Shown: positions 18,945 to 27,594, counted from the stretch's first letter. The stretch: DNA of 64,000 nucleotides from Verrucomicrobiales bacterium (GCA_015075445.1 JABTUJ010000030.1:1-64000), one strand, 5' to 3'. Made by a program: numbers and translations. Notes: generated from the letters alone by a model not told the origin.

Positions 18945-20129
18945 ATGCACTCCACAGAAGTCGCGGTCTTCGCCGCCCTGGTGGCCCTCCCCGTCGCCGG
19001 CGTTGCCGCCGATGACGCGGCACTGCGGCAGGACGCGCTGGCCAGGTTTGGCGTGATTGAAGCGGTGCCCGAGGCCACCGTCCTTCGGCCCGACGTCAAG
19101 CTGGGCCAGGCGCTCTTCTGGGACGAGCGGCTTTCCGCAAACGGCCAGACCGCCTGCGCCAGTTGCCATCTCCCCGAGGATTGGGGGGCGGACCGGCGGC
19201 GTTTTTCACCGGATGCCCGGGGTCGGAACACCGCGCGCCACTCGCAGACGGTCTTCAACGCCACCCTGCAACCGACGCTGCGTTGGACCGGCGACCGCAC
19301 CTCGGCAGCCCACCAGGCCGAACGATCACTGACGGGGTCGATGGGTTTCGATTCGCCCGAGGCCGTGGTGCCGCTGCTCCGGCGGCTGGGATATGAAGCC
19401 GATTTCCAGGCGGCATTTCCGCAAGAGGCGGAGCCGGTGTCGCCAGGGAACTACGGCAAGGCCATTCAAGCCTACGAGGAGACCTTGATCACGCCCGCTC
19501 CGTTCGACCGCTACCTGTCCGGCGAGGACGACGCCCTGAGCGTGGAACAGAAGGAGGGGCTCAGAGTCTTTTCCCAGGTCGGGTGTGGCGATTGCCACCG
19601 CGGCCCGCTCCTGGGCGGTCGCGGGCTCCGGAGGTTCGGTGTCGAGAAGGACTATTGGATCGCCACGGGTTCGGAGCGGAAGGACCCGGGGTTGTTCGAG
19701 TCCACACAGGTCGAGTCCGACCGTTACCGATTCCGCGTCTCGATGCTGCGCAACGTCGCCCGCACCGGCCCTTACTTCCACGACGGGTCGGTGAGCGATC
19801 TCGAGGAGGCTGTCCAGGTGATGGCCGACGTGCAGTTGGGCGACCGATTGCCCGAGGCACAGGCGCGCGCCATCGTGGCGTTTCTCGAATCGCTTACCGG
19901 CGAGGTGCCCCCGCACTACCGGAAACCCGGCGCCCGCCTGGTGCTCATTGAGTTCAAGGAGGGTGAACTCCCCCAGGGCCCGCCCGAGTCCGCCAAGGTG
20001 CCCCGGACGGCCATGCTGGAATGGGGCAGTGCGGCCGGCCTGGTTCTCGCCTCTGAGAAGCCCGACCTCTTGCCTTACCAGACCTTCCTGGTGTTCCAGA
20101 AGTCCGCCGGGCCCCCGGGCGCGCCCTGA
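18945..20129 (+). CDS. Di-haem cytochrome c peroxidase / MauG family protein
   Basis: This 394-residue periplasmic protein has an N-terminal signal peptide (MHSTEVAVFAALVALPVAGVA). It has two haem-c sites: CASCH near residue 71 and CGDCH near residue 211. Family blocks such as GQALFWDERLS, NYGKAIQAYEETLITP and RVSMLRNVARTGPYFHDGS confirm a bacterial cytochrome c peroxidase/MauG fold. It would reduce H2O2 or oxidise a protein partner using periplasmic electrons. It is not obviously in an operon. Confidence 0.92.
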   Translation: MHSTEVAVFAALVALPVAGVAADDAALRQDALARFGVIEAVPEATVLRPDVKLGQALFWDERLSANGQTACASCHLPEDWGADRRRFSPDARGRNTARHSQTVFNATLQPTLRWTGDRTSAAHQAERSLTGSMGFDSPEAVVPLLRRLGYEADFQAAFPQEAEPVSPGNYGKAIQAYEETLITPAPFDRYLSGEDDALSVEQKEGLRVFSQVGCGDCHRGPLLGGRGLRRFGVEKDYWIATGSERKDPGLFESTQVESDRYRFRVSMLRNVARTGPYFHDGSVSDLEEAVQVMADVQLGDRLPEAQARAIVAFLESLTGEVPPHYRKPGARLVLIEFKEGELPQGPPESAKVPRTAMLEWGSAAGLVLASEKPDLLPYQTFLVFQKSAGPPGAP

Positions 20130-20265
20130 CCTGCTGCCGGCGCCGCAAGCCGGAGTCGTTTTGGCTGGCCTTGTGTTGACAGACCGGTTTGCCCGGACAC
20201 CTTGCCGGTGGCTCTGAAACGACTGGACCGGGGGCACTCATCGACGCGCACCCCAGCGGCCACTC

Positions 20266-21024
20266 ATGACTTCGGCATCGCCTGTTCTTCTCTTGTGGGT
20301 TGACCGGAGGCTCGCACTCGCGAGCCTCGCAGTCCCGTTGCTGCTAGCCGCCTGCGGCCGTAGTCCGGCCCCTGACCCCATCGTTTCGGCGGGCAGCAAC
20401 GCGTTACCGGCCGGCATTCAAGGTGACCTGATTGTCCCGCTGACACCTCCGGGTTCCCCGGCGGAGCCCGGTGCCGATGCCGTCGTGGCCGGGTTGGAAA
20501 CGGAGCTTGCGGTTCTACCCGTACCCATCCCGATCCCCCTCCCGGCGGGTTACGAGACCAACGGCACCGGTCTGCTTCCGCTCAGCTTCGACACGCTCAG
20601 CGCGTTTCCCTACCAGGTGCGCCTCAGCGACCCGGAGCCCGGCACCCAGCGACAGGTGTTGATGACGGACGACGTCATCCCCGAGGCTGTCCGCGCCCTG
20701 GATGGCCGGCGCATTCTCATCGCTGGCTATGTGGCCCCGCTGCGGACGCAAGGACGGGGCGTGACCCAGTTCCTGCTGGCCCGCGACCCGTTGTCCTGCT
20801 GCTTCGGCCCCAGCCCGCAGATGAATCACTGGATCCAGGTCACGCTCCCGCGCACCGAACAGCGCTTCCGGATGTTCCAGGCCGTGACCGTGGTGGGGAC
20901 CCTCAGCGTGGGCGAACTTGAACGGAACGGCTCGCTGCAGTCCATTTATCGCCTCGCGGGCGAACGGGCGGAACTCATGTCGGACATCGCCGTCCCGACT
21001 GGTCTGTCTCCCGCCGCGCCATGA
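20266..21024 (+). CDS. DUF3299 lipoprotein
   Basis: This 252-residue lipoprotein has a leader ending in the lipobox PLLLAAC (Cys near residue 30). The DUF3299 domain occupies the second half: FDTLSAFPYQ, DGRRILIAGYVAP, then the conserved DPLSCCFGPSPQMNHWIQV. The adjacent cysteines and following residues could bind a metal. It is the first gene of a tight four-gene operon with an ABC ATPase, a permease and a His-rich lipoprotein. Its stop overlaps the start of the ATPase gene (ATGA at 21021). Confidence 0.85.
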   Translation: MTSASPVLLLWVDRRLALASLAVPLLLAACGRSPAPDPIVSAGSNALPAGIQGDLIVPLTPPGSPAEPGADAVVAGLETELAVLPVPIPIPLPAGYETNGTGLLPLSFDTLSAFPYQVRLSDPEPGTQRQVLMTDDVIPEAVRALDGRRILIAGYVAPLRTQGRGVTQFLLARDPLSCCFGPSPQMNHWIQVTLPRTEQRFRMFQAVTVVGTLSVGELERNGSLQSIYRLAGERAELMSDIAVPTGLSPAAP

Positions 21025-21707
21025 AGCCGCCGAGCCCCATCCTGGAGGTGACCGGCCTGCGCAAGTCCTTTCGTGGACCGGACGGCCAGCCTCATCCGGT
21101 GGTGAACCTCCCGTCGTTCCGCCTGCTTGCCGGGGAACACCGCGCGTTGAGCGGCGAGAGCGGCTGCGGCAAGACGACCCTCCTGAACCTTATCGCCGGT
21201 CTGTTGCGGCCCGACGCCGGCGAGGTCCGTCTGGCGGGTCAGGACTTGAGCACGTTGTCCGAGGCGCGGCGGGACCGGGTCCGCGCCCGGACCTTGGGCT
21301 ACGTCTTTCAATCGTTCCACCTCCTGCCGGGGCACACGTGTCTGGAGAATGTGCTGCTGGGGATGGCGTTTGGACCCGGGGAAGACCGGGCGCGCGCCGC
21401 GGCCTTGCTCGAGCGCGTGGGACTGGGGCACCGGCTCGCCCACTGGCCGCGGCAGCTCTCGACGGGGCAACAACAGCGGGTGGCCGTGGCGCGGGCCCTG
21501 GCCAACCGCCCGCAACTGGTCCTCGCCGATGAACCCACGGGCAACCTCGACCGCGTCAACGCCCGCGAAGTGCTGGCCCTGATCCGCGACACCTGCCGTG
21601 AAGCCGGGGCCGCGCTCCTGCTCGTGAGCCATGACCCCGAGATGCTCGCGGGCTTCGACACGGTGCAGAGCTTCCACGAACTCAATCGTCCGGAGGTCCG
21701 GACATGA
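21021..21707 (+). CDS. ABC transporter ATP-binding protein (LolD-like)
   Basis: This 228-residue ATPase has Walker A SGESGCGKTT, signature QLSTGQQQRVAVARAL (serine-threonine-glycine variant of LSGGQ), Walker B LVLADEPTGNLD and the H-loop LLLVSHDPEM. It is coupled by four-base overlaps to the lipoprotein before it and the permease after it. It probably drives release of a substrate or metal at the outer face of the inner membrane. Confidence 0.94.
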   Translation: MKPPSPILEVTGLRKSFRGPDGQPHPVVNLPSFRLLAGEHRALSGESGCGKTTLLNLIAGLLRPDAGEVRLAGQDLSTLSEARRDRVRARTLGYVFQSFHLLPGHTCLENVLLGMAFGPGEDRARAAALLERVGLGHRLAHWPRQLSTGQQQRVAVARALANRPQLVLADEPTGNLDRVNAREVLALIRDTCREAGAALLLVSHDPEMLAGFDTVQSFHELNRPEVRT

Positions 21708-22915
21708 CCCTCTGGCGTCTGGTCCACCGCAGCCTGCGCCAGCACGCGCTGAGCACCGTCGTGACCGCGGGCTCGCTGATGCTGGCGACGGGGCTGCTCC
21801 TCACCGTCTGGATCCTCCGCAACCAGGCGGCGCAGGCCTTCACCGACGCCGATGCCGGGTTCGACGGCGTGCTGGGCGCGCGCGGATCGAAGCTGCAGCT
21901 CGTGCTCAACGCGGTCTTTCACCTGGAATCCTCGCCCGGAAACCTGCGCTGGGACGACTACGTCCAGCTCACCAACCAGCCGGGCGTGGCGCTGGCCGTG
22001 CCGCTCGCCGTGGGGGACAATTACCGCGGTTTCCGCCTCGTCGGCACCCTGCCCAGCCTTTTTGAGATCAGCGACGAGATGGGCGTCGCGCGTCTCACCG
22101 TCCAGCCCGGCGGCCGGCACTTCGACCCAGAACGGCGCGAGGCCGTGGTGGGCAGCTTCGCCGCGCGCCGGCTCGGGTTGAAGGTGGGCGACACGTTCCA
22201 GCCCTACCACGGCCTGGTGTTCGATCCGAAAGCCCGCCACGCCGAGACCTTCGTCGTCGTCGGCCTGCTCGAACCTTCCAACACGCCGGCCGACCGCGTC
22301 CTTTGGATCCCCCTGGCCGGTCTGCAGAACCTCACCGGACATGATCCAGCGGCGGCGCAGGACATCAGTGCCGTGCTCGTGCGGTTGGACGACGGCAGCC
22401 CGGGCGCCGGGTTCCTGCTCGACCTCCTCTACAACCGGCAGGGCAACCGGCTCACCTTCGCCTGGCCCATCGCGCAGGTGGTGACCGAGCTGTTCGACCG
22501 TCTCGGCTGGCTCGAACGCGTTCTGACGCTGGTTGCCTGGCTGGTCGCCGTGGTGGCCGCCGCGTCGGTGCTGACCGGCCTCTACAATTCGATGAACGAG
22601 CGCCGGCGGGACCTCGCTGTGTTGCGGGCACTCGGCGCGCATCGCCGCACCGTCCTTGCCGCCGTGGTTCTCGAAGCCGGCACCATCGCCGCGCTGGGCG
22701 CCGGGGCGGGTCTGCTGGCCCATCTCGCCCTCATGACCCTGGCGGCCATGATCATCCAAAGCCAGACCGGAGTCGTGCTCGACCCCTGGACCCTTGACCC
22801 GGTGCTCTTCTGGGGGCCGGCGTTGATCGTCCTGCTGGGCGCGCTGGCCGGTCTGGCGCCGGCCTGGAAAGCCTATCGCACCGACGTGGCCGAAGCGCTC
22901 GGTCACACGGCCTGA
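21704..22915 (+). CDS. ABC transporter permease (FtsX/MacB type)
   Basis: This 403-residue permease has an N-terminal helix (about residues 13-33), a periplasmic domain, and C-terminal helices (LERVLTLVAWLVAVVAAASV, IAALGAGAGLLAHLALMTLA and PALIVLLGALAGLAPAW). It keeps the FtsX-like MNERRRDLAVLRALGAHRRT cytoplasmic loop. It overlaps the ATPase gene at 21704-21707. The loop and topology match MacB/LolC-class exporters rather than importers. Confidence 0.92.
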   Translation: MTLWRLVHRSLRQHALSTVVTAGSLMLATGLLLTVWILRNQAAQAFTDADAGFDGVLGARGSKLQLVLNAVFHLESSPGNLRWDDYVQLTNQPGVALAVPLAVGDNYRGFRLVGTLPSLFEISDEMGVARLTVQPGGRHFDPERREAVVGSFAARRLGLKVGDTFQPYHGLVFDPKARHAETFVVVGLLEPSNTPADRVLWIPLAGLQNLTGHDPAAAQDISAVLVRLDDGSPGAGFLLDLLYNRQGNRLTFAWPIAQVVTELFDRLGWLERVLTLVAWLVAVVAAASVLTGLYNSMNERRRDLAVLRALGAHRRTVLAAVVLEAGTIAALGAGAGLLAHLALMTLAAMIIQSQTGVVLDPWTLDPVLFWGPALIVLLGALAGLAPAWKAYRTDVAEALGHTA

Positions 22916-22925
22916 CCAACCACCC

Positions 22926-23459
22926 GTGAAACCCCTCCTCATGAAATCCATTCGGCTGCTTCCCGCCCTCGGCTTCGCGCTCGTCCTGACGCTGACCATC
23001 GCCTGTCGCGAAGGCGGGCACGGTGATGACCTGTCCCCGGTGGGCAAGCAACGCGGCCCCGGCTCCAGCCACGGCCACGCGGGTCACCACCACACGCCGC
23101 CCCATGGCGGGGCCCCGGTGGTGCTCGGGGCGGAGGCTTATCACGTCGAGTTCGTCCTCGACGCGGACACGGGGCGGCTCCGCGCGTACGTGCTGGACGG
23201 ACACATGGAACAGTTCATCCGCCTCCCGGCCCCGGCGCTCGAGGTGATCCTCAACCTGCCCGACGGTTCGCAGCCGTTGACGCTCGCGGCCGTGGCCAGC
23301 GCCGCAACCGGCGAGACCGTGGGCGACACTTCGCATTTCGCCGGTCAGACCGACGCCCTGAGAGGCCGGACGAATTTCCCGGCGGTCCTCAGCAGCATCA
23401 CGATCCGGGGACAGACCTTCGAGAACGTGGCCTTCGATTATCCCCGCGGGAACGAATGA
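22926..23459 (+). CDS. Histidine-rich lipoprotein
   Basis: This 177-residue protein has a lipoprotein leader (LVLTLTIAC, Cys near residue 27). A His/Gly-rich stretch follows (SSHGHAGHHHTPPHGG, about residues 48-63) that looks like a metal-binding loop. The remaining domain (PVVLGAEAYHVEFVLDADTG ... FENVAFDYPRGNE) is a small beta-rich fold seen in other operons of this type. It is the last gene of the DUF3299-ABC operon. A second in-frame ATG is at 22941. A role in copper or zinc handling is inferred from the His run. Confidence 0.8.
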   Translation: MKPLLMKSIRLLPALGFALVLTLTIACREGGHGDDLSPVGKQRGPGSSHGHAGHHHTPPHGGAPVVLGAEAYHVEFVLDADTGRLRAYVLDGHMEQFIRLPAPALEVILNLPDGSQPLTLAAVASAATGETVGDTSHFAGQTDALRGRTNFPAVLSSITIRGQTFENVAFDYPRGNE

Positions 23460-23496
23460 GGCGCGCCTCGCGAGGCTGTGGCGTGCCGGCCTCGCC

Positions 23497-23847
23497 TCAC
23501 CCCCCCGCCAGCGCGCCAACGATCAGGAACGGCTCGGCGCCCGACAACACCGCCGCGGGCAACGGGAAGTCGGGCGGTTCCTGTGACAGATCCTCACGGC
23601 ACGCGAAGAAGCGGACGAACGGGCGACGCCGCCGGGTGACGTGATCGCGCACCGTCCCGCGCAGGACGGGATGGCGCGCCTCCAGCGCGTCGAGGAGACT
23701 GCCGAGGCTGGCGGGTTCGCCGACCTCGATCACCACCTCGGCGGGCACGCGGGCCAGCGTCCGCAGGTGGTGCGGGAGTTGCACCCGCACCGCCCGGGGC
23801 GCAGTCGCAGCGGTGGGCGCGCCGCGGGTTTCGGAGTTTGGCGTCAC
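23497..23847 (-). CDS. MoaD/ThiS-like ubiquitin-fold protein
   Basis: This protein is about 116 residues long with a GTG start that overlaps the TGA of the upstream gene (GTGA at 23847-23844). The core VRVQLPHHLRTLARVPAEVV ... LGSLLDALEARHPVLRGTVRD resembles MoaD/ThiS beta-grasp proteins, and it ends in FLIVGALAGG with a terminal Gly-Gly. Such pairs (MoaD-like plus sialidase-fold protein) recur in bacteria. The Gly-Gly tail could be a sulfur-transfer or conjugation site. Confidence 0.78.
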   Translation of the reverse strand: MTPNSETRGAPTAATAPRAVRVQLPHHLRTLARVPAEVVIEVGEPASLGSLLDALEARHPVLRGTVRDHVTRRRRPFVRFFACREDLSQEPPDFPLPAAVLSGAEPFLIVGALAGG

Positions 23848-25010
23848 GGCAGGGTCTGGACTTCCACCGACAGGACCGCGGGCAGATCCCGCACAATGGG
23901 CTGCCAGGTGTCGCCGTTGTTGGGCGAGACATAGACCTGGCCGCCCGTCGTGCCGAAGTACACGCCGCACGGGTCCAGGGCATCGACAGCCATCGCGTCT
24001 CGCAGGACATTGACGTAGCAATCCCGCTGGGGCAGACCCTGCGTCAGCGCTTCCCATTCGTGGCCGCCGGTCCGGCTCCGGTACACCCGCAGCTTACCCT
24101 CGGGCGGGAAGTGTTCGGAATCGCTCTTGATGGGCACGACGTAGACTGTGGCCGGTTCGTGGGCGTGGACCTCGATCGGGAAGCCGAAGTCGGAAGGCAG
24201 ATTGCCGCTGACCTCGGTCCATTGCTCCCCGGCGTCCTCGGTGCGCATGATGTCCCAGTGCTTCTGCATGTAAAGGACGTCGGGGCGCGCGGGGTGCCGG
24301 GCGATGCGATGGACACAGTGGCCCACCTCCGCGTCCGGATCGGGCAGTTCGAAAGGGGACTTGAGCCCGCGATTGATGGGCTTCCAGGTCTGGCCGCCGT
24401 CGTCGGTGCGGAAGGCCCCGGCGGCCGAGATCGCCAGCCAGATCCGCTGCGGGTTCTGCGGATCCAGGAGGATCGTGTGGACGGCCATGCCGCCGGCGCC
24501 CGGTTGCCACAGATGGCCTTTGGCCTGGCGCAAGCCGGGAAGTTCCTTCCAGGTCTTCCCGCCGTCCGTGGTGCGGAAGAGGGCGGCGTCCTCGGCTCCG
24601 GCGTAAACGGTGTCCGGGTCGGTCAGCGACGGTTCGAGGTGCCAGATCCGCTTGAACTCCCACGGGTGCTGGGTGCCGTCGTACCACTTGTGGGTGCCCG
24701 CCTCGCCTTCATAAACGAACTTGTTGCTCTCGCCGCGGGGCATGCCATCCGGGCCGACGAGCTCATCCGGTCGGCTGCCGGGCGGGTTCCAGCTCCGGCC
24801 GCCGTCGTCGGAGCGCTGGATGATCTGGCCGAACCAGCCGTTGGACTGCGAGGCGTAGAGGCGGTCCGGTTCCACCGGCGAACCTTTGACGTGATAGATC
24901 TCCCAGCCGGCGAAGTGAGGACCGCTGACGTCCCAGTGTTCTCGCCGGCCGTCGGCGGACAGGATGAAGGCGCCTTTCTTCGTGCCGACCAATACGCGGA
25001 CTTTGTTCAT
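23844..25010 (-). CDS. Sialidase-fold (BNR repeat) glycosidase-like protein
   Basis: This 388-residue protein is built from several BNR/Asp-box repeats (SDDGGRSWN, TTDGGKTWKEL, TDDGGQTWKP, TEDAGEQWTEV, YVSPNNGDTWQP), the signature of a six-bladed beta-propeller. No N-terminal signal peptide is evident (MNKVRVLVGTKKGAFIL), so it is likely cytoplasmic. It is translationally coupled to the MoaD-like gene downstream. It may be an esterase, lyase or structural partner rather than a true sialidase. Confidence 0.85.
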   Translation of the reverse strand: MNKVRVLVGTKKGAFILSADGRREHWDVSGPHFAGWEIYHVKGSPVEPDRLYASQSNGWFGQIIQRSDDGGRSWNPPGSRPDELVGPDGMPRGESNKFVYEGEAGTHKWYDGTQHPWEFKRIWHLEPSLTDPDTVYAGAEDAALFRTTDGGKTWKELPGLRQAKGHLWQPGAGGMAVHTILLDPQNPQRIWLAISAAGAFRTDDGGQTWKPINRGLKSPFELPDPDAEVGHCVHRIARHPARPDVLYMQKHWDIMRTEDAGEQWTEVSGNLPSDFGFPIEVHAHEPATVYVVPIKSDSEHFPPEGKLRVYRSRTGGHEWEALTQGLPQRDCYVNVLRDAMAVDALDPCGVYFGTTGGQVYVSPNNGDTWQPIVRDLPAVLSVEVQTLP

Positions 25011-25192
25011 GGGGATGGGGATAAGGGGTGGGGGGGGAGCTGCCGCCTGGCGGGGGGCGCGGCGAACGCGTCGCCGTGTTGACCAGGGGCGTCACCGGGA
25101 CACCGGGCGGCGGAACCAGCGCTAGCAAGGCTCATGGTGCGCATACCCTAGCCTTACACGTGCCCAAAGCAACCCTCCCGCCACGGTCAACA

Positions 25193-25654
25193 TCAACACC
25201 CCCCGTCCGCCTCCCCGGTGTCCTGCGTGCGTCGGGGCGGCTGGGCGCCGCGGTTCTTCGGCGTGCCCACCTGAGGCGGGTAGCGCCACCATGCCCAGGC
25301 GACCAGGAGACCGAACGCTGTGTAAACCATGGCGAAGACCCCCAGCGGCGCCTCGTAGTACAGCAGGCGCCGGAGCCAGTGTTCAATGAAGCTGCTCGAG
25401 TATGCCGATTGACCGGCGTGCTCGCGAAACCAGGATTCCAGGACAGTGAGTGGGCAGTACTGGTCCAGCCAGGCCTGAAGCGCGACGACGCCGATCGCAG
25501 CCAAGTGCGCCAAGCGCCACCAGAACCCGTTTGCCCACGACCATCCGGCTCGATTGCCAATGACGATGGCGGGCAGACCCAGCACGACGAACAAGACGAC
25601 GCCGCAGTGCAGGAGAAGCACCGCATCCGCAAGAGTGTGGTAGGGCAACGGCAT
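25193..25654 (-). CDS. DUF2784 membrane protein
   Basis: This 153-residue protein has three to four transmembrane helices (about residues 8-30, 43-62 and 101-122). It carries the DUF2784 signature: ADAVLLLHCGVVLFVVLGL near the start, LTVLESWFREHAG in the middle, and a hydrophobic helix before a polar tail. The function of the family is unknown. It is single and minus-strand. The 25011-25192 gap holds no evident gene. Confidence 0.85.
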   Translation of the reverse strand: MPLPYHTLADAVLLLHCGVVLFVVLGLPAIVIGNRAGWSWANGFWWRLAHLAAIGVVALQAWLDQYCPLTVLESWFREHAGQSAYSSSFIEHWLRRLLYYEAPLGVFAMVYTAFGLLVAWAWWRYPPQVGTPKNRGAQPPRRTQDTGEADGGC

Positions 25655-25681
25655 TGCCCGTGCGACGCCTAGTGCCCCGCG

Positions 25682-25850
25682 TCAGTTGCGGCGCGCCGCG
25701 CCGTCCGCTGCCTGCTGCGGTTGTCCGTCCTGTTCAGGAATGAGCGCAATGGCCTCGATCTCCAGGAGAAAGTCTTGGTTGGCCAACCCGGCGACCCTCA
25801 GGACGGTAACAAGCGGGGGGCGGGGCCGGTGGCTCGAGACGCGCGGACAC
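25682..25850 (-). pseudogene. RidA/YjgF C-terminal fragment
   Basis: The minus strand reads PPLVTVLRVAGLANQDFLLEIEAIAL and then IPEQDGQ before a stop at 25682-25684. This matches the C-terminal PAVTVVEVxxLAxPDxLIEIEAIA block of RidA-family enamine deaminases. The N-terminal two-thirds and any start codon are missing. It is a remnant. Confidence 0.75.
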
Positions 25851-25926
25851 GCCTCGAACCCAGGCTGCCGCGGTTGTTGTGGCGTACTCGATGCTCATCC
25901 TGTTCTCGCTTCGGTGACAGGTTGGC

Positions 25927-26157
25927 TCACCGCTGCCTCTCGGACACCTCGGCCCACACCAGGTAGCCGACTCCGGCAAGCAGGGCAATCACGGCGGCCA
26001 CGGTCAAACCTGCACCGACGTACTTGTACATGCTGGTGAACAGAGGTGCGCTCTTGGAGGCCAAACTACTGCCGAAGATCGCCGCGCACACGTACCGGGC
26101 GGCATACAGAAAAGCCGCGATGCCGCAGAAACTTACGCCCACAGTTCGTCGTGTCAT
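25927..26157 (-). CDS. Small membrane protein
   Basis: This 76-residue protein has two predicted transmembrane helices (about residues 6-25 and 46-67) separated by a polar loop (GSSLASKSAPLFTSMYKYVG). I chose the ATG at 26157. I do not recognise a family. It lies just beyond the low-coordinate end of the attC array, on the same strand as the cassettes, but I see no attC-like site between 25655 and 26538. Confidence 0.5.
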   Translation of the reverse strand: MTRRTVGVSFCGIAAFLYAARYVCAAIFGSSLASKSAPLFTSMYKYVGAGLTVAAVIALLAGVGYLVWAEVSERQR

Positions 26158-26186
26158 CAGGTCCTTTCTTCGCCTATCGACGAGGC

Positions 26187-26240
26187 CCGCCATGCCGGGC
26201 CGATGGCGATCGAGGGTGACCGAGCCGCTCGCCCGGCATG
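26187..26240. repeat. Inverted repeat
   Basis: Arms CCCGCCATGCCGGGC and GCCCGGCATGGGCGG surround about 22 nt. It could fold into a strong hairpin but lacks the GTTNNNC/GNNNAAC outer boxes of the attC sites and has no T run. Role unknown. Confidence 0.5.
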
Positions 26241-26298
26241 GGCGGAACCGACGGGTTCGATATTGCGGGCTCTGGCATTCTATCAGATCTCCCTGCGC

Positions 26299-26412
26299 TC
26301 AGGCACGGCCGTCTGTCTCCCGCTCCTCATCATCCAGAGCGCGAAACGACGCCGCGGCGAGCGCAGCGAAATCCGCGTCGGTCAGATCATCGGACATCGG
26401 AGTCTGTTCCAT
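26299..26412 (-). CDS. Possible short antitoxin-like ORF
   Basis: This is an open frame of 37 codons from the ATG at 26412, preceded in the same frame by about 33 more sense codons (GYALSTAVAQILQEVQRW ...) with no ATG. The peptide MEQTPMSDDLTDADFAALAA is acidic and helical, as in small antitoxins. It may be the truncated end of a cassette gene following site A. The rest of 26158-26538 shows nothing else. Confidence 0.25.
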   Translation of the reverse strand: MEQTPMSDDLTDADFAALAAASFRALDDEERETDGRA

Positions 26413-26538
26413 CAAAGCTCTTCGCCGTTCCCCGCGTTCCCGCTCCAACCACCGCTGGACCTCTTGCAGAATCTGGGCAACCGCCGTGCTCAGAGCGTAA
26501 CCCTACTCCCCACACGCTGGCTGGCAAGCGTCCGTGGA

Positions 26539-26664
26539 GCCGAACGATCAGGTGAAGCGACCGCCGCCGGCAGACGGGGTCGAGCGCAGAAGAGCCATCC
26601 GAACTGACAGGCAGCTTCGAACGGACCAGTGGGGCGGCGGTTCGCCTCCACCGATTTGTTCGGC
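26539..26664 (-). other. attC site A (126-bp class)
   Basis: Plus-strand ends GCCGAAC (26539) and GTTCGGC (26664), with the inner stem CGACCGCCGCC / GGCGGCGGTTCG shared by sites C, E, G, P and Q. The GTTCGGC end equals the reverse complement of the start box of site B. This is the last site of the array on the low-coordinate side. Confidence 0.85.
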
Positions 26665-26757
26665 GAGGTCATCATGGCTCGGCTTCTGGCCATGCGGGTT
26701 GGCCCAGCAGGTGGGCAGGCAACAGCAGCAGTGTTCACTCTGAGCGACCCTTTCGGG

Positions 26758-27558
26758 CTACCTTAGCCCATGCCCCTGACTATTCCGATTCCAAAGTGCG
26801 ACTGCATCCGGTCCTCGTTCGTTGAATAGGCGCTCAAACGTGAGCGCCTCGACGCGGCCGTCACAGAAACTGACATTGGCGCACGCCCCATGGCGCTTGG
26901 CAGCACGTTGCGCGCTCATGGGATTCTGAGCTACAAGCTTCGCTGCCGCTCGATCGCGCCCAAAAACAAGAGTATCGTCGCTGACATCGCGATCCCAGCC
27001 AAGGAACCCATCGCCGACCGCCAGCATGCTACTTGGCCTGATGACCAAGGCCTCACCAACCGGGTGATACGCAGAAGCGGGATCGATCACTAGCTCCAGT
27101 GCGCCCAAGCCCAAACACGTATTGCCAACATTGCCAATGACGTACGCAGCCAGTCCATAGACATTGTATCCGTAAGTCACATCGCGTGACGCCTCCTGGG
27201 CGGTTGCCGACAGTGCACTTGGGCAGCGCCAAAGGAGTCCGCTAGCCCCATAAGGCTCAAGAGCCCTCACCCACTCCGTCGAGTGCTCTGGATACTCTCC
27301 CAACGCGTAATTCGGATTGATGTAGAGTGGGTACTCATGGTTGTCTGCGACAAAAGACTGCGTTGCCATCGAGAGCTGTCGCAAGTTGCTCTGGCATCTC
27401 GCACTCCCCGCCTTCTGACGGGCGTTGCGGAGCGCTGGGATCGTTAGCGCGGCCAGCAGGCTGACAATTGTGAGTACCACCAAAAGCTCAACCCTTGTGA
27501 ACCCGCACCCTTTCGCGACCGGAGTCACACGCGTGTGCTTCGAACTCGTTGCCTTCAT
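26758..27558 (-). CDS. Prepilin-like protein (DUF1559/H-X9-DG type) in a cassette
   Basis: This 266-residue protein has a type IV pilin/pseudopilin leader (GCGFTRVELLVVLTIVSLLA, about residues 18-37, with Glu at +5) followed by an N-terminal hydrophobic helix. The body and end resemble planctomycete/verrucomicrobial DUF1559-like proteins (NVSFCDGRVEALTFERLFN near residue 235). Such proteins are processed by prepilin peptidase and exported by type II secretion-like systems. It lies between attC sites A and B, unusual cargo for a cassette. Start chosen at 27558 (MKATSSKH). Confidence 0.82.
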   Translation of the reverse strand: MKATSSKHTRVTPVAKGCGFTRVELLVVLTIVSLLAALTIPALRNARQKAGSARCQSNLRQLSMATQSFVADNHEYPLYINPNYALGEYPEHSTEWVRALEPYGASGLLWRCPSALSATAQEASRDVTYGYNVYGLAAYVIGNVGNTCLGLGALELVIDPASAYHPVGEALVIRPSSMLAVGDGFLGWDRDVSDDTLVFGRDRAAAKLVAQNPMSAQRAAKRHGACANVSFCDGRVEALTFERLFNERGPDAVALWNRNSQGHGLR

Positions 27559-27594
27559 CACCGTGTAGACAGCCCTCTGAGTCCACGCTAACGC

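Noticed and set aside
26187..26240. Inverted repeat considered as a twentieth attC
   Set aside because: It lacks GNNNAAC and GTTNNNC end boxes and does not carry the 7-mer expected from site A (GTTCGGC).
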